Shown: in pieces, positions 50,801 through 58,160 of the stretch
Position numbering within the stretch: the first letter of the stretch is position 1
Layout of the letters: every line of letters starts with the position of its first letter
Made by a program: the position numbers and the translations under genes
NCBI RefSeq assembly: GCF_030852425.1
Contig: NZ_NSDM01000019.1
Location: 62,001 to 126,000, forward strand
DNA length: 64,000 nucleotides
Reading direction: 5' to 3'
Origin: Saccharothrix longispora
Lineage (GTDB): Bacteria > Actinomycetota > Actinomycetes > Mycobacteriales > Pseudonocardiaceae
Notes under the pieces: generated by a model
Told to the model about the DNA's origin: nothing
The model's database searches: none
Seen by the model: the letters and a program-made list of their open reading frames with translations, nothing else

Positions 50801-51190
50801 GTGGCACGCGTCAAAAGGGCCGTGAACGCCCAGAAGAAGCGCCGTACCACCCTTGAGCTCGCCAGCGGCTACCGCGGCCAGCGTTCGAGGCTGTACCGCA
50901 AGGCCAAGGAGCAGGTGCTCCACTCGCTCAACTACGCCTACCGGGACCGCCGCGCCCGCAAGGGTGACTTCCGGAAGCTGTGGATCCAGCGCATCAACGC
51001 CGGTGTCCGCGCCAACGGCATGACGTACAACCGCTTCATCCAGGGCCTGCGCCTGGCCGGCATCGAGGTGGACCGCAAGATCCTCGCCGACCTGGCCGTC
51101 AGCGACGAGGCCGCCTTCGCGGCCCTGGTCGAGGCCGCGCGCGCCGCCCTGCCGAGCGACGTCAACGCGCCCGTCGAGGACAACGCCTGA
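50801..51190 (+). CDS. rplT: ribosomal protein L20
   Basis: L20 is needed for early 50S assembly and in many bacteria represses its own operon by binding the leader RNA. The 129-residue protein reads MARVKRAVNAQKKRRTTLEL, GYRGQRSRLYRKAKEQVLHSLNYAYRDRRARKGDFRKLWIQRINAGVR and GLRLAGIEVDRKILADLAVSD. GTG 50801 is the normal start (ARVKRAVNA). Its stop overlaps the apparent CTG start of the methyltransferase gene. Confidence 0.96.
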   Translation: MARVKRAVNAQKKRRTTLELASGYRGQRSRLYRKAKEQVLHSLNYAYRDRRARKGDFRKLWIQRINAGVRANGMTYNRFIQGLRLAGIEVDRKILADLAVSDEAAFAALVEAARAALPSDVNAPVEDNA

Positions 51191-52035
51191 GCACGGACGA
51201 TCGTGCACCACGACCCGGGGATGCTCCGTTCACCGAGCGGACACCCCGGGTCGTCGCCGCTCGGCGGCTGACCAGGCGGTCCGGCCGCGACCGCGCCGCC
51301 CGCTTCCTCGCCGAGGGCGCGCAGGCGGTGCGCGAGGCCCTCGCCTGGGCCGCCGCCGGGCGCGGCGAGGTGCACGAGCTGTTCGTCACCGCCGTCGCCG
51401 CCACCCGCAACCCCGACCTGGTGCGCGCCGCCGTCGACGCGGGCGTGCGGGTCAGCGGCGTGACCGACAAGGCCGCCGCCGCGCTGTCGGAGACCGTGAC
51501 GCCCCAGGGTGTCGTCGCCGTCTGCTCGCCCGTCGACGTGCCGCCCGTCGAGGCGCTGGCGCCCGGGGTGCGGCTGGTCGCCGTGCTGCACGGGGTGACC
51601 GACCCCGGCAACGCGGGCACCGTGGTGCGCGTCGCCGACGCCGCGGGCGCCGACGCGGTCGTGTTCGCGGGCGACACGGTCGACCCGCACAACGGCAAGT
51701 GCGTCCGCGCGTCCACCGGCAGCGTGTTCCACCTGCCGATCACGCGGGTGCGCGACGCGGCCGAGGCGTTCGACGGCCTGCGCTCCGCCGGGCTGCGCCT
51801 GGTGGCCGCCGACGGCCACGCCCCGGAGGACCTGGTCACCGCGGACCTGCGCGGCGACCTGGCCACGCCCACCGCGTGGGTGTTCGGCAGCGAGGCCCAC
51901 GGCCTGCCCGACGACGTCGTGGCGAGCCTCGACGCCTCGCTCAAGGTGCCCATCTACGGCGGTGCGGAGAGCCTGAACCTGGCCACCGCCGCCGCCGTGT
52001 GCCTGTACGCCTCGGCCCGCGCCCAGCGCGCCTGA
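51187..52035 (+). CDS. TrmH/SpoU-type RNA 2'-O-methyltransferase (probable CTG start)
   Basis: This 282-residue enzyme methylates ribose 2'-OH of rRNA or tRNA. It has the SpoU_sub_bind part (ERTPRVVAARRLTRRSGRDRAARFLAEGAQAVREALAWA) and the SPOUT knot: HGVTDPGNAGTVVRVADAAGADAVVFAG, WVFGSEAHGL and SLNLATAAAVCLYA. No ATG, GTG or TTG occurs between the rplT stop and the conserved ERTPRV segment. CTG 51187 has GAGGA 6 bases upstream and overlaps the rplT stop (CTGA), so CTG initiation with translational coupling is the simplest reading. Its place between rplT and pheS is common in actinomycetes. Confidence 0.88.
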   Translation: MSTDDRAPRPGDAPFTERTPRVVAARRLTRRSGRDRAARFLAEGAQAVREALAWAAAGRGEVHELFVTAVAATRNPDLVRAAVDAGVRVSGVTDKAAAALSETVTPQGVVAVCSPVDVPPVEALAPGVRLVAVLHGVTDPGNAGTVVRVADAAGADAVVFAGDTVDPHNGKCVRASTGSVFHLPITRVRDAAEAFDGLRSAGLRLVAADGHAPEDLVTADLRGDLATPTAWVFGSEAHGLPDDVVASLDASLKVPIYGGAESLNLATAAAVCLYASARAQRA

Positions 52036-52066
52036 CCGCCCCCGGTCGTCCGCCCGCCCCCGGTCG

Positions 52067-52232
52067 TCACCAGGCCGGTCCCCAGGCCAGGACCACCGCC
52101 TGAGCCCGGTCGCGCAGCGCCGCTTCGCGAAGACCCGCGCCACGTGCGTCTTCACCGTCGCCTCGCTGAGCACCAGCTCCGCGACCGGCTCGGCGTTCGA
52201 CAGGCCGCGCCCCGTCGGGGTCACCTCGCGCA
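52067..52232 (-). pseudogene. remnant of a LuxR-type response regulator
   Basis: The minus strand encodes the HTH end of a NarL/LuxR regulator: GVREVTPTGRGLSNAEPVAELVLSEATVKTHVARVFAK, then, after a frameshift near 52110, LRDRAQAVVLAWGPAW and a stop at 52067. The recognition helix motif (SEATVKTHVARV) is clear. The receiver domain and start are missing, and the gene is truncated by the terminator next to it. It is a small fossil of about 50 codons. Confidence 0.75.
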
Positions 52233-52239
52233 CGCCGCG

Positions 52240-52266
52240 GTGACACCGCCCGAGGGGCGGTGTCAC
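52240..52266. terminator. hairpin terminator overlapping the TPR gene stop
   Basis: GTGACACCGCCC at 52240-52251 pairs perfectly with GGGCGGTGTCAC at 52255-52266 around a 3-base loop. The stop codon of the minus-strand TPR gene (52263-52265) lies inside the stem, so termination is immediate. No T-run is present. Confidence 0.78.
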
Positions 52267-55073
52267 GCCTCCAGCCGGGTGTTCAGGGCCCTGAGCAGGG
52301 GATCCGCCTGGGCCGCCTTGTCCTGCGCCCGCAGCGCCTCCTCCAGCACGTTCGCCGTGTCGCCGAGGATCTGGGGCGGGGTGGCGTCGGTGATCAGGGT
52401 GACCGCCCGGCGGGCCTCCGCCTCCGCGTTCACCGCGTCACCGGACTCCAGCAGGAAGCGGGCGCCCCGCGCCACCAGGAACGCCTGCCAGTCGACGTCG
52501 CCGATCTGCGCCGCCAGCTCCTCCGCCACGCCGTTCTGCTCCACCGCCTCCGCGTGCTCGCCCGCCTGGACGTGCAGGAACGCCCTGATCGCGGCGATCC
52601 GCGCGGTCAGGTGGGTGCGGTGGTCCACGTCCTCCACCTCGGGCAGCAGGCGCTCCGCCGCGTCCAGGGTGGCGGCGCACTCGGCGGTCTCCTCGTTCGG
52701 CAGGGCCGCCGCCGCCTCGACCAGGGAACCCGCGGCCTCGGCCTGGTCGGGGACCTGCTGCCACGCGCTCGCCGCGCCCTGGTAGGCGGAGGCCGCTTCC
52801 AGGGTGCGGTCGAGGCGCCGCAGGACGCCGCCCAGCAGGTCCAGGACCATCGCCTTGCGCCACGACTCGTCCGGCGGGACCAGGCCCAGCGCCGCTTCCA
52901 GGTGGCGCCTGGCCGACTCGGTCTCGTCCAGGCGCGCGCAGACCTGGCCCAGCCGGTAGCGGATGGGGACCACCACGTCCGGGTCCACGTCGTCCGCGCC
53001 CACCACGCGGACCGCTTCCTCCAGCGCCTCGGCGGCCTCGACGAGACGGCCCGCCTTCAGGTAGCCACCGGCCAGGGCGTAGCACGCCTTGGCCACGTCG
53101 TCCGGCGCGCCCGCCTCGTGCCCGGCGGCCACGGCGTCGCGCAGTTCCACCAGGTGCTCGGCCTCCAGGCCGAGCCGCTCGACGGACGCCACGCGCTGGC
53201 GGTGCGCCTCCGCCGTCCACGGCCCGCGCGGCGCGCTGAACGCGCGCACGAACTCGGCCGCCGTCGCCACCGCCTCCTCCGCGTCGCCGCGCACGGTCCG
53301 GATCTTCAGCAGCAGCCGCAGCGCGTCGAACCGCACGGATGCCGGCACGCCGCCCGCCAGCAGGTCCTCGACCTCGGCCCGCGCCTCCTCCAGGTCGCCG
53401 ACCGTCGCCAGGTGCTGGGCCCGGTCGCAGCGCGCCCGCGACACCAGTTCCGGCACCTCGGCGCGCGCCAGCTCCAGCGCCTGCGCGGCGAGCACGCCCT
53501 GCTCGTCGTGCTCCTCGGCGTCGGCGAGCAGGTCGGCCAGCAGCAACCTGGTCAGCACCCGCGTGTACGCGGTGCCCGCGACCTCCGCCTCGGCCAGGCA
53601 CGTGCGCGCGACCTCCACGCACTCCGCCGACCCGTCCTCGGACGACTCGGCCCGCAGGCCCGCGCCCCGCGCGCGGAAGCGGTTGGCCAGGTCGTGCTCG
53701 CCGCACGCGACCAGCCGCTCGATGCCCTCGTCCAGCTCGGCCAGCACCTCGTCGCGCGGTCGGACGTGACCGCCCGCGATGGCCCGCCGCACCGCCACCA
53801 GCGCGGCCAGCGGTTCGGGCAGCAGCGGGTCGAGGTCGGCGGGCAGCGAGCGCAGCAGCCGCATGCCGGTGACGAACTCGCCCTCGTCGAACGCCGCGCA
53901 CATGCTCCGCGCCAGCTCCACCGGGTCGCCGACCGCGATCGGCTCCTCCTCCGGCGCGGCGGGCGCGGGCGGCGTGGCGACCGGCACCGCCAGCGGCACC
54001 GGGATCGTGTCCGGCCGCTCCAGGGTCTCCCGGATGCGCCTGGTCATCGCGTCCGAGCCGTTGCGCCGGTCGAACCGCGCCGCCAGGTCCAGCGCCTGCG
54101 CCTCCAGCAGTTCGCGCAGCCGCGCCGCGGTCAGCACGGTCGTGACGCCGTCGCGCGGCACGGCGAACTCCTCGTCCGGGTCGACCCGGCTCAGCAGCAG
54201 CGCCGCGCCCGCCGAGAAGTGCGCGGCCTGCGACGGGCTGGTCGAGTGGTGCACCCGGTGCAGGTGGCCGCGCAGCAGGTCGACGCCCCGCCGCACGTTG
54301 CCCGACGTCGCGCAGAACACCAGGTGGTCGTCCAGGTAGCCGCCGACGAGGTCGTCGCGGATCAGCCGGTGCGCCACCACGTGCGCCTGCCGCGCCCGGT
54401 CCACGTCGCCCAGCGCCACGAACGCGGGCGTCAGGGTGGTGAGGATGCCCTGCGGCTGGGTCGCGCAGCCCGTCTCCTGCTCCAACTGGTGCTCGGCGTG
54501 CGCGACGGCCTCGGCGTGCCTGCCCTGCCGGATCAGGTGCCCGGCCTGCTCCTCGACGACGCACGCCTCGCAGTCGCTCATCGGCCCGCGGTCCACCGCC
54601 AGGTAGCGGGCGAAGTGCTCCCGGTACGCCTCGTCGTCGCCGACGTGCGCGGCCAGGTCGGCGCGCGCCCCGTGCACCGGCTGCATCGAGTACCCGAGCC
54701 GCTGGTAGCGCGCCGCGAGCTGGTCGACGAACGACCCGATCTGCGCCAGCGTGAACCGGGGGTCGGCGATCAGGCCCGACACGATCCACTTGTGCGCCCA
54801 GTCGAAGCTGTGCGTCTCCCACTCGTCGAACGCGCCCGGGTCGCGCTTCTCGGCCGTGCCGCACCACGCGAACGGGGCCAGCATCAGGTCGTAGCGGCCC
54901 AGGTCGTAGGCCGAGCGGATCAGCGCGATCCGGCAGCTCACGGCCAGCGGCAGGTGGTCGACCGCGTCCGCCGCGCGGGCCGCGCGCTCCAGCGCCTCGT
55001 GGCGCGCCATGCCCTCGGGCATGTGGTACGCCTCCACGAACCGGCGCTCGGCGGCGTCCTTCTCCTCGCTCAT
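52263..55073 (-). CDS. tetratricopeptide-repeat protein coupled to an HSP90-like gene
   Basis: This 936-residue cytoplasmic protein is mostly alpha-helical, with many TPR-like pairs. Examples are YREHFARYLAVDRGPMSDCEACVVEEQAGHLIRQGRHAEAVAHAEHQLEQETG near residue 170, and the C-terminal half (ALAGGYLKAGRLVEAAEALEEAVRVVG, GQVCARLDETESARRHLEAALGLVPPDE, FLHVQAGEHAEAVEQNGVAEELAAQIG). A Pro/Ala-rich linker (IPVPLAVPVATPPAPAAPEEE) divides it near 365. Its ATG overlaps the stop of the HSP90-like gene (TGATG), so they are made together. TPR proteins are the classic co-chaperones of Hsp90 in eukaryotes. A client or co-chaperone role here is inferred; no biochemical evidence is known to me. Confidence 0.82.
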   Translation of the reverse strand: MSEEKDAAERRFVEAYHMPEGMARHEALERAARAADAVDHLPLAVSCRIALIRSAYDLGRYDLMLAPFAWCGTAEKRDPGAFDEWETHSFDWAHKWIVSGLIADPRFTLAQIGSFVDQLAARYQRLGYSMQPVHGARADLAAHVGDDEAYREHFARYLAVDRGPMSDCEACVVEEQAGHLIRQGRHAEAVAHAEHQLEQETGCATQPQGILTTLTPAFVALGDVDRARQAHVVAHRLIRDDLVGGYLDDHLVFCATSGNVRRGVDLLRGHLHRVHHSTSPSQAAHFSAGAALLLSRVDPDEEFAVPRDGVTTVLTAARLRELLEAQALDLAARFDRRNGSDAMTRRIRETLERPDTIPVPLAVPVATPPAPAAPEEEPIAVGDPVELARSMCAAFDEGEFVTGMRLLRSLPADLDPLLPEPLAALVAVRRAIAGGHVRPRDEVLAELDEGIERLVACGEHDLANRFRARGAGLRAESSEDGSAECVEVARTCLAEAEVAGTAYTRVLTRLLLADLLADAEEHDEQGVLAAQALELARAEVPELVSRARCDRAQHLATVGDLEEARAEVEDLLAGGVPASVRFDALRLLLKIRTVRGDAEEAVATAAEFVRAFSAPRGPWTAEAHRQRVASVERLGLEAEHLVELRDAVAAGHEAGAPDDVAKACYALAGGYLKAGRLVEAAEALEEAVRVVGADDVDPDVVVPIRYRLGQVCARLDETESARRHLEAALGLVPPDESWRKAMVLDLLGGVLRRLDRTLEAASAYQGAASAWQQVPDQAEAAGSLVEAAAALPNEETAECAATLDAAERLLPEVEDVDHRTHLTARIAAIRAFLHVQAGEHAEAVEQNGVAEELAAQIGDVDWQAFLVARGARFLLESGDAVNAEAEARRAVTLITDATPPQILGDTANVLEEALRAQDKAAQADPLLRALNTRLEA

Positions 55074-56848
55074 CAGCGGTCTCCCACGGCGCGGTCCAGC
55101 AGTTCCAGGAACGAGCGGTTCAGCGCCGCGGTGTCCTTCGGGCGCATCGGCCGCCGTGCTTGCAGCAGGGCGTGCACGTACAGCGACTCCACGGTCAGCT
55201 CCACGAGCGCCGCGTCGGTCAGCCGCGCCAGCCGGCGCACCAGCGGGTTGCGGCAGTTCAGCACGAGGCGCTGCGCGGCGTCGGACGACGAGGACCCGAC
55301 CAGGTTGCCCAGCAGCTCGGCCCACAGCGCGTCGGCCTCCTCGCCCGTCTGCTGCGCGTCCCGCTTGCGCTCGGCCTCCGCGTTCGTGACCAGCAGCGCG
55401 GGCAGCGTGCCCGGGTCGAAGTCGCGCGGCACTGCCTCGCAGTCGTGCCGCTCCAGGACGTCCTCGGCCAGCACGAGGCGTTCGCGCAGGGCGCGCTCCA
55501 GCTCCGGCTCGGGGTCGCCGAGGGCGGCCAGCACCTCGCCGGGCGAGACCCGGCGCGCGGCGGCCGGGCCGTCGAGGGCGACGAGCCGCTCCATGATCTC
55601 GGCGTCGTAGGCGTAACCCGCGTTGACCAGGCCCATGCCCTGGGCGTGCGCGACCGGCGCGAGCTGGCGGAACTCGTCGACGTCCGGGACGTGCGCGATC
55701 GTGCCGTGCCTGCGGCGGAACTGGCGCAGCGACTGGGCGCCGTCGGTGGTCTCGAACGGCAGCCACCGCTCGACCAGGCGCAGCATCTCGTCGTCGACCC
55801 GGGCCAGCGACTTGATGCCCAGGTGGTGCGCGTCGAGCAGGGCGCGGGTGCGGTCGGGGTCGGTCGCGTCGAGCCGCACGAGCCAGTCGCGGACCTGGCG
55901 GCCCAGCTCCTCGCGCACCGCCAGCAGCGTCTCGTCCTGGTACAGCGACTCGCGGCTCGCGGTCGGGCGCAGCGACGTCGAGTCGACCACGCAGCGCACG
56001 AAGTACGCCCACTCCGGCAGCAGGCCCTCGATGCTGTCGCCGACCAGCATCCGCTTGAGGTACACGCGGTGCGACTGGCGGGCGCCGGGGTGCACACCGC
56101 CCGGCAGGACGTACGCGACGCCCCGGAGGCCCACGGTCGGCACCTCGACGGGGATCGCGTCGAACGGCCGCACGCCCAGCACGCGCTCGCCGTAGGCCAG
56201 GGCGTCGTCGGTCCACGGCAGCGCGTCGTGCGTGACGACCTCGTCGCCGACGCGGACGGTCACCGGCAGCAGCTCGCCGTACTCGGCGAGCAGGGCCTTC
56301 ACCACGTCGTGCTCCAGCCAGTGCTCGGCGTCGCGGTGCGGCACCAGCTCGATCGTGGTGCCGACCTCGGCCCGCTCGGCCTCGCCGACCTCGTAGTGGC
56401 CGCTCGCGTCGGCGGTCCAGCGCACGGCGGGCCCGCCGCGCGCGCTGCGGGTGGTGAGGTTGACGCGCTCGGCGACCAGGAACGCCGACAGCAGGCCCAC
56501 GCCGAACTGGCCCAGGAAGCCCTGGCGGGCGAAACCCAGGTCGTCGCGCTTGGACGTGCGACCGAGCGTGGACAGCAGGTCGTGCACCTCGCGCTCGGTG
56601 AGGCCGATCCCGGTGTCGGAGATGCGGAGGGTGCCGCCGGGGGACCCGACCGGCTCGACCACCACCTCGCCGGGCGCGTCCGGCTGGAGCGCGCGGCGGG
56701 CGGTGATCGCGTCCACCGCGTTCTGCAGCAGTTCGCGCGCGTACACGCGGGGGCTGCTGTAGAGGTGGTGGCTGAGCAGGTCGATGATCCCGCGCAGGTC
56801 GACACCGAAGGTGTGTGCCAAGTGGAGTTCACCTCGGGTCAAGGTCAT
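55073..56848 (-). CDS. HSP90 family protein
   Basis: This 591-residue protein has a GHKL ATPase of HSP90/HtpG type: ARELLQNAVDAITARRAL (Glu39, Asn43), ISDTGIGLTEREV (Asp78, Gly80, Gly82), LGRTSKRDDL and GQFGVGLLSAFLVAERV (113-129). The middle domain includes RVYLKRMLVGDSIEGLLPEWAYFVRCVVDSTSLRPTASRES, as in HtpG. The C-terminal region is short and differs from HtpG, and there is no MEEVD tail (end VGDR). ATG 56848 is chosen by family alignment. The stop overlaps the ATG of the TPR gene. It is not the canonical htpG but an actinobacterial HSP90-family variant of unknown clients. Confidence 0.88.
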   Translation of the reverse strand: MTLTRGELHLAHTFGVDLRGIIDLLSHHLYSSPRVYARELLQNAVDAITARRALQPDAPGEVVVEPVGSPGGTLRISDTGIGLTEREVHDLLSTLGRTSKRDDLGFARQGFLGQFGVGLLSAFLVAERVNLTTRSARGGPAVRWTADASGHYEVGEAERAEVGTTIELVPHRDAEHWLEHDVVKALLAEYGELLPVTVRVGDEVVTHDALPWTDDALAYGERVLGVRPFDAIPVEVPTVGLRGVAYVLPGGVHPGARQSHRVYLKRMLVGDSIEGLLPEWAYFVRCVVDSTSLRPTASRESLYQDETLLAVREELGRQVRDWLVRLDATDPDRTRALLDAHHLGIKSLARVDDEMLRLVERWLPFETTDGAQSLRQFRRRHGTIAHVPDVDEFRQLAPVAHAQGMGLVNAGYAYDAEIMERLVALDGPAAARRVSPGEVLAALGDPEPELERALRERLVLAEDVLERHDCEAVPRDFDPGTLPALLVTNAEAERKRDAQQTGEEADALWAELLGNLVGSSSSDAAQRLVLNCRNPLVRRLARLTDAALVELTVESLYVHALLQARRPMRPKDTAALNRSFLELLDRAVGDR

Positions 56849-57011
56849 GGGTGACGGACGATTCCAGGTTCGTTCGCGCGGCTCGTGGTCCGGTTTTCCG
56901 CTCTTCGCCCGCCGGGACCCGCTCACGACCGCAAGACTGCCACGACCCACCGACAACCTCGAACCGGTCGGGGCCGCGGACGGCGGTTCGTGCCGGTCAA
57001 GGCCGATCACC

Positions 57012-57050
57012 TAGGATCGGTCCGCCCCTCCGCGCACCTCGCGGAGGGGC
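57012..57050 (+). promoter_or_regulatory. pheST promoter -10 and 5' leader hairpin
   Basis: TAGGAT at 57012-57017 fits an actinomycete -10 box, with no clear -35. A hairpin follows at once: GCCCCTCCGCG (57024-57034) pairs perfectly with CGCGGAGGGGC (57040-57050) around CACCT. If transcription begins near 57023 the mRNA would start with this stem, 40 bases before pheS. It may stabilise the transcript or act in attenuation; no T-run is present. Confidence 0.45.
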
Positions 57051-57089
57051 TATCCACCTGTTGTCCGTGACGGGAGCTGTCCACCAACC

Positions 57090-58157
57090 ATGTCCGGAGC
57101 CAACGACCCGTACGACCCGAAGCAGGTCGCGGCGCTCTCCCCGGAGGCGCTGGACACGGCGGTCGAGCAGGCTCGGGAGGCGTTCGCGAAGGCGGCCGAC
57201 CTCGACGAGCTGGCCGCCGTGAAACCGAGCCACCTGGGCGACCGCTCGCCGGTCCTGCTGGCCCGCCGCGAGATCGGCGCCCTGCCGCCCGCCGCGAAGG
57301 CCGAGGCCGGCAAGCGGGTGAACGTGGCGCAGAACGCCGTCAAGCAGGCGTTCGAGGAGCGGCGCGCCGAGCTCCAGGTCGAGCGCGACGAGCGCGTCCT
57401 GCGCGAGGAGGCGGTCGACGTCACGCTGCCGCGGGACCGCGTCCCGCGCGGCGCGCGGCACCCGATCTCCACGCTCGCCGAGCGCATCGCCGACGTGTTC
57501 GTGGCCATGGGCTACGAGGTCGCCGAGGGCCCCGAGCTGGAGACCGAGTGGTTCAACTTCGACGCGTTGAACTTCGGCAAGGACCACCCGGCGCGGACCA
57601 TGCAGGACACGTTCTACGTGGCACCCGCCGACTCGGGCCTGGTGCTGCGCACGCACACCAGCCCGGTGCAGGCGCGCACGCTGCTGGACCGCGAGCCGCC
57701 CGTGTACGTGGTGTGCCCCGGCCGCACGTTCCGCACCGACGAGCTGGACGCCACGCACACCCCCGTCTTCCACCAGGTCGAGGGCCTGGCCGTGGACAAG
57801 GGCCTGACCATGGCCCACCTCAAGGGCACGCTCGACGCGTTCGCCCGCGCCATGTTCGGCGCGGACTCCCGGACCCGCCTGCGACCGAGCTTCTTCCCCT
57901 TCACCGAGCCGTCCGCCGAGGTGGACGTGTGGTTCCCGGAGAAGAAGGGTGGCGCGGGCTGGGTCGAGTGGGGCGGCTGCGGCATGGTCAACCCGAACGT
58001 GTTGCGCAACTGCGGCGTCGACCCGGACGTGTACTCCGGGTTCGCGTTCGGCATGGGCCTGGAGCGCACCCTGCAGTTCCGCAACGGCCTGCCCGACATG
58101 CGCGACATGGTCGAGGGCGATGTCCGCTTCACCCAGCCATTCGGAACGGAGGCCTGA
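57090..58157 (+). CDS. pheS: phenylalanyl-tRNA synthetase alpha subunit
   Basis: PheS is the catalytic subunit of the (alpha-beta)2 synthetase that charges tRNA-Phe. The 355-residue protein has the N-terminal coiled-coil arm (EALDTAVEQAREAFAKAADLDELAAVKP) and class II motif 1 region (RHPISTLAERIADVFVAMGYEVAEGPELETEWFNFDALNF). Motif 2 is LRTHTSPVQART then VVCPGRTFRTDELDATHTPVFHQVEGL, and motif 3 is FAFGMGLERTLQFRNGLPDMRDM. ATG 57090 has GGGAG upstream. pheT follows three bases after the stop. Length is normal. Confidence 0.97.
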   Translation: MSGANDPYDPKQVAALSPEALDTAVEQAREAFAKAADLDELAAVKPSHLGDRSPVLLARREIGALPPAAKAEAGKRVNVAQNAVKQAFEERRAELQVERDERVLREEAVDVTLPRDRVPRGARHPISTLAERIADVFVAMGYEVAEGPELETEWFNFDALNFGKDHPARTMQDTFYVAPADSGLVLRTHTSPVQARTLLDREPPVYVVCPGRTFRTDELDATHTPVFHQVEGLAVDKGLTMAHLKGTLDAFARAMFGADSRTRLRPSFFPFTEPSAEVDVWFPEKKGGAGWVEWGGCGMVNPNVLRNCGVDPDVYSGFAFGMGLERTLQFRNGLPDMRDMVEGDVRFTQPFGTEA

Positions 58158-58160
58158 CCG

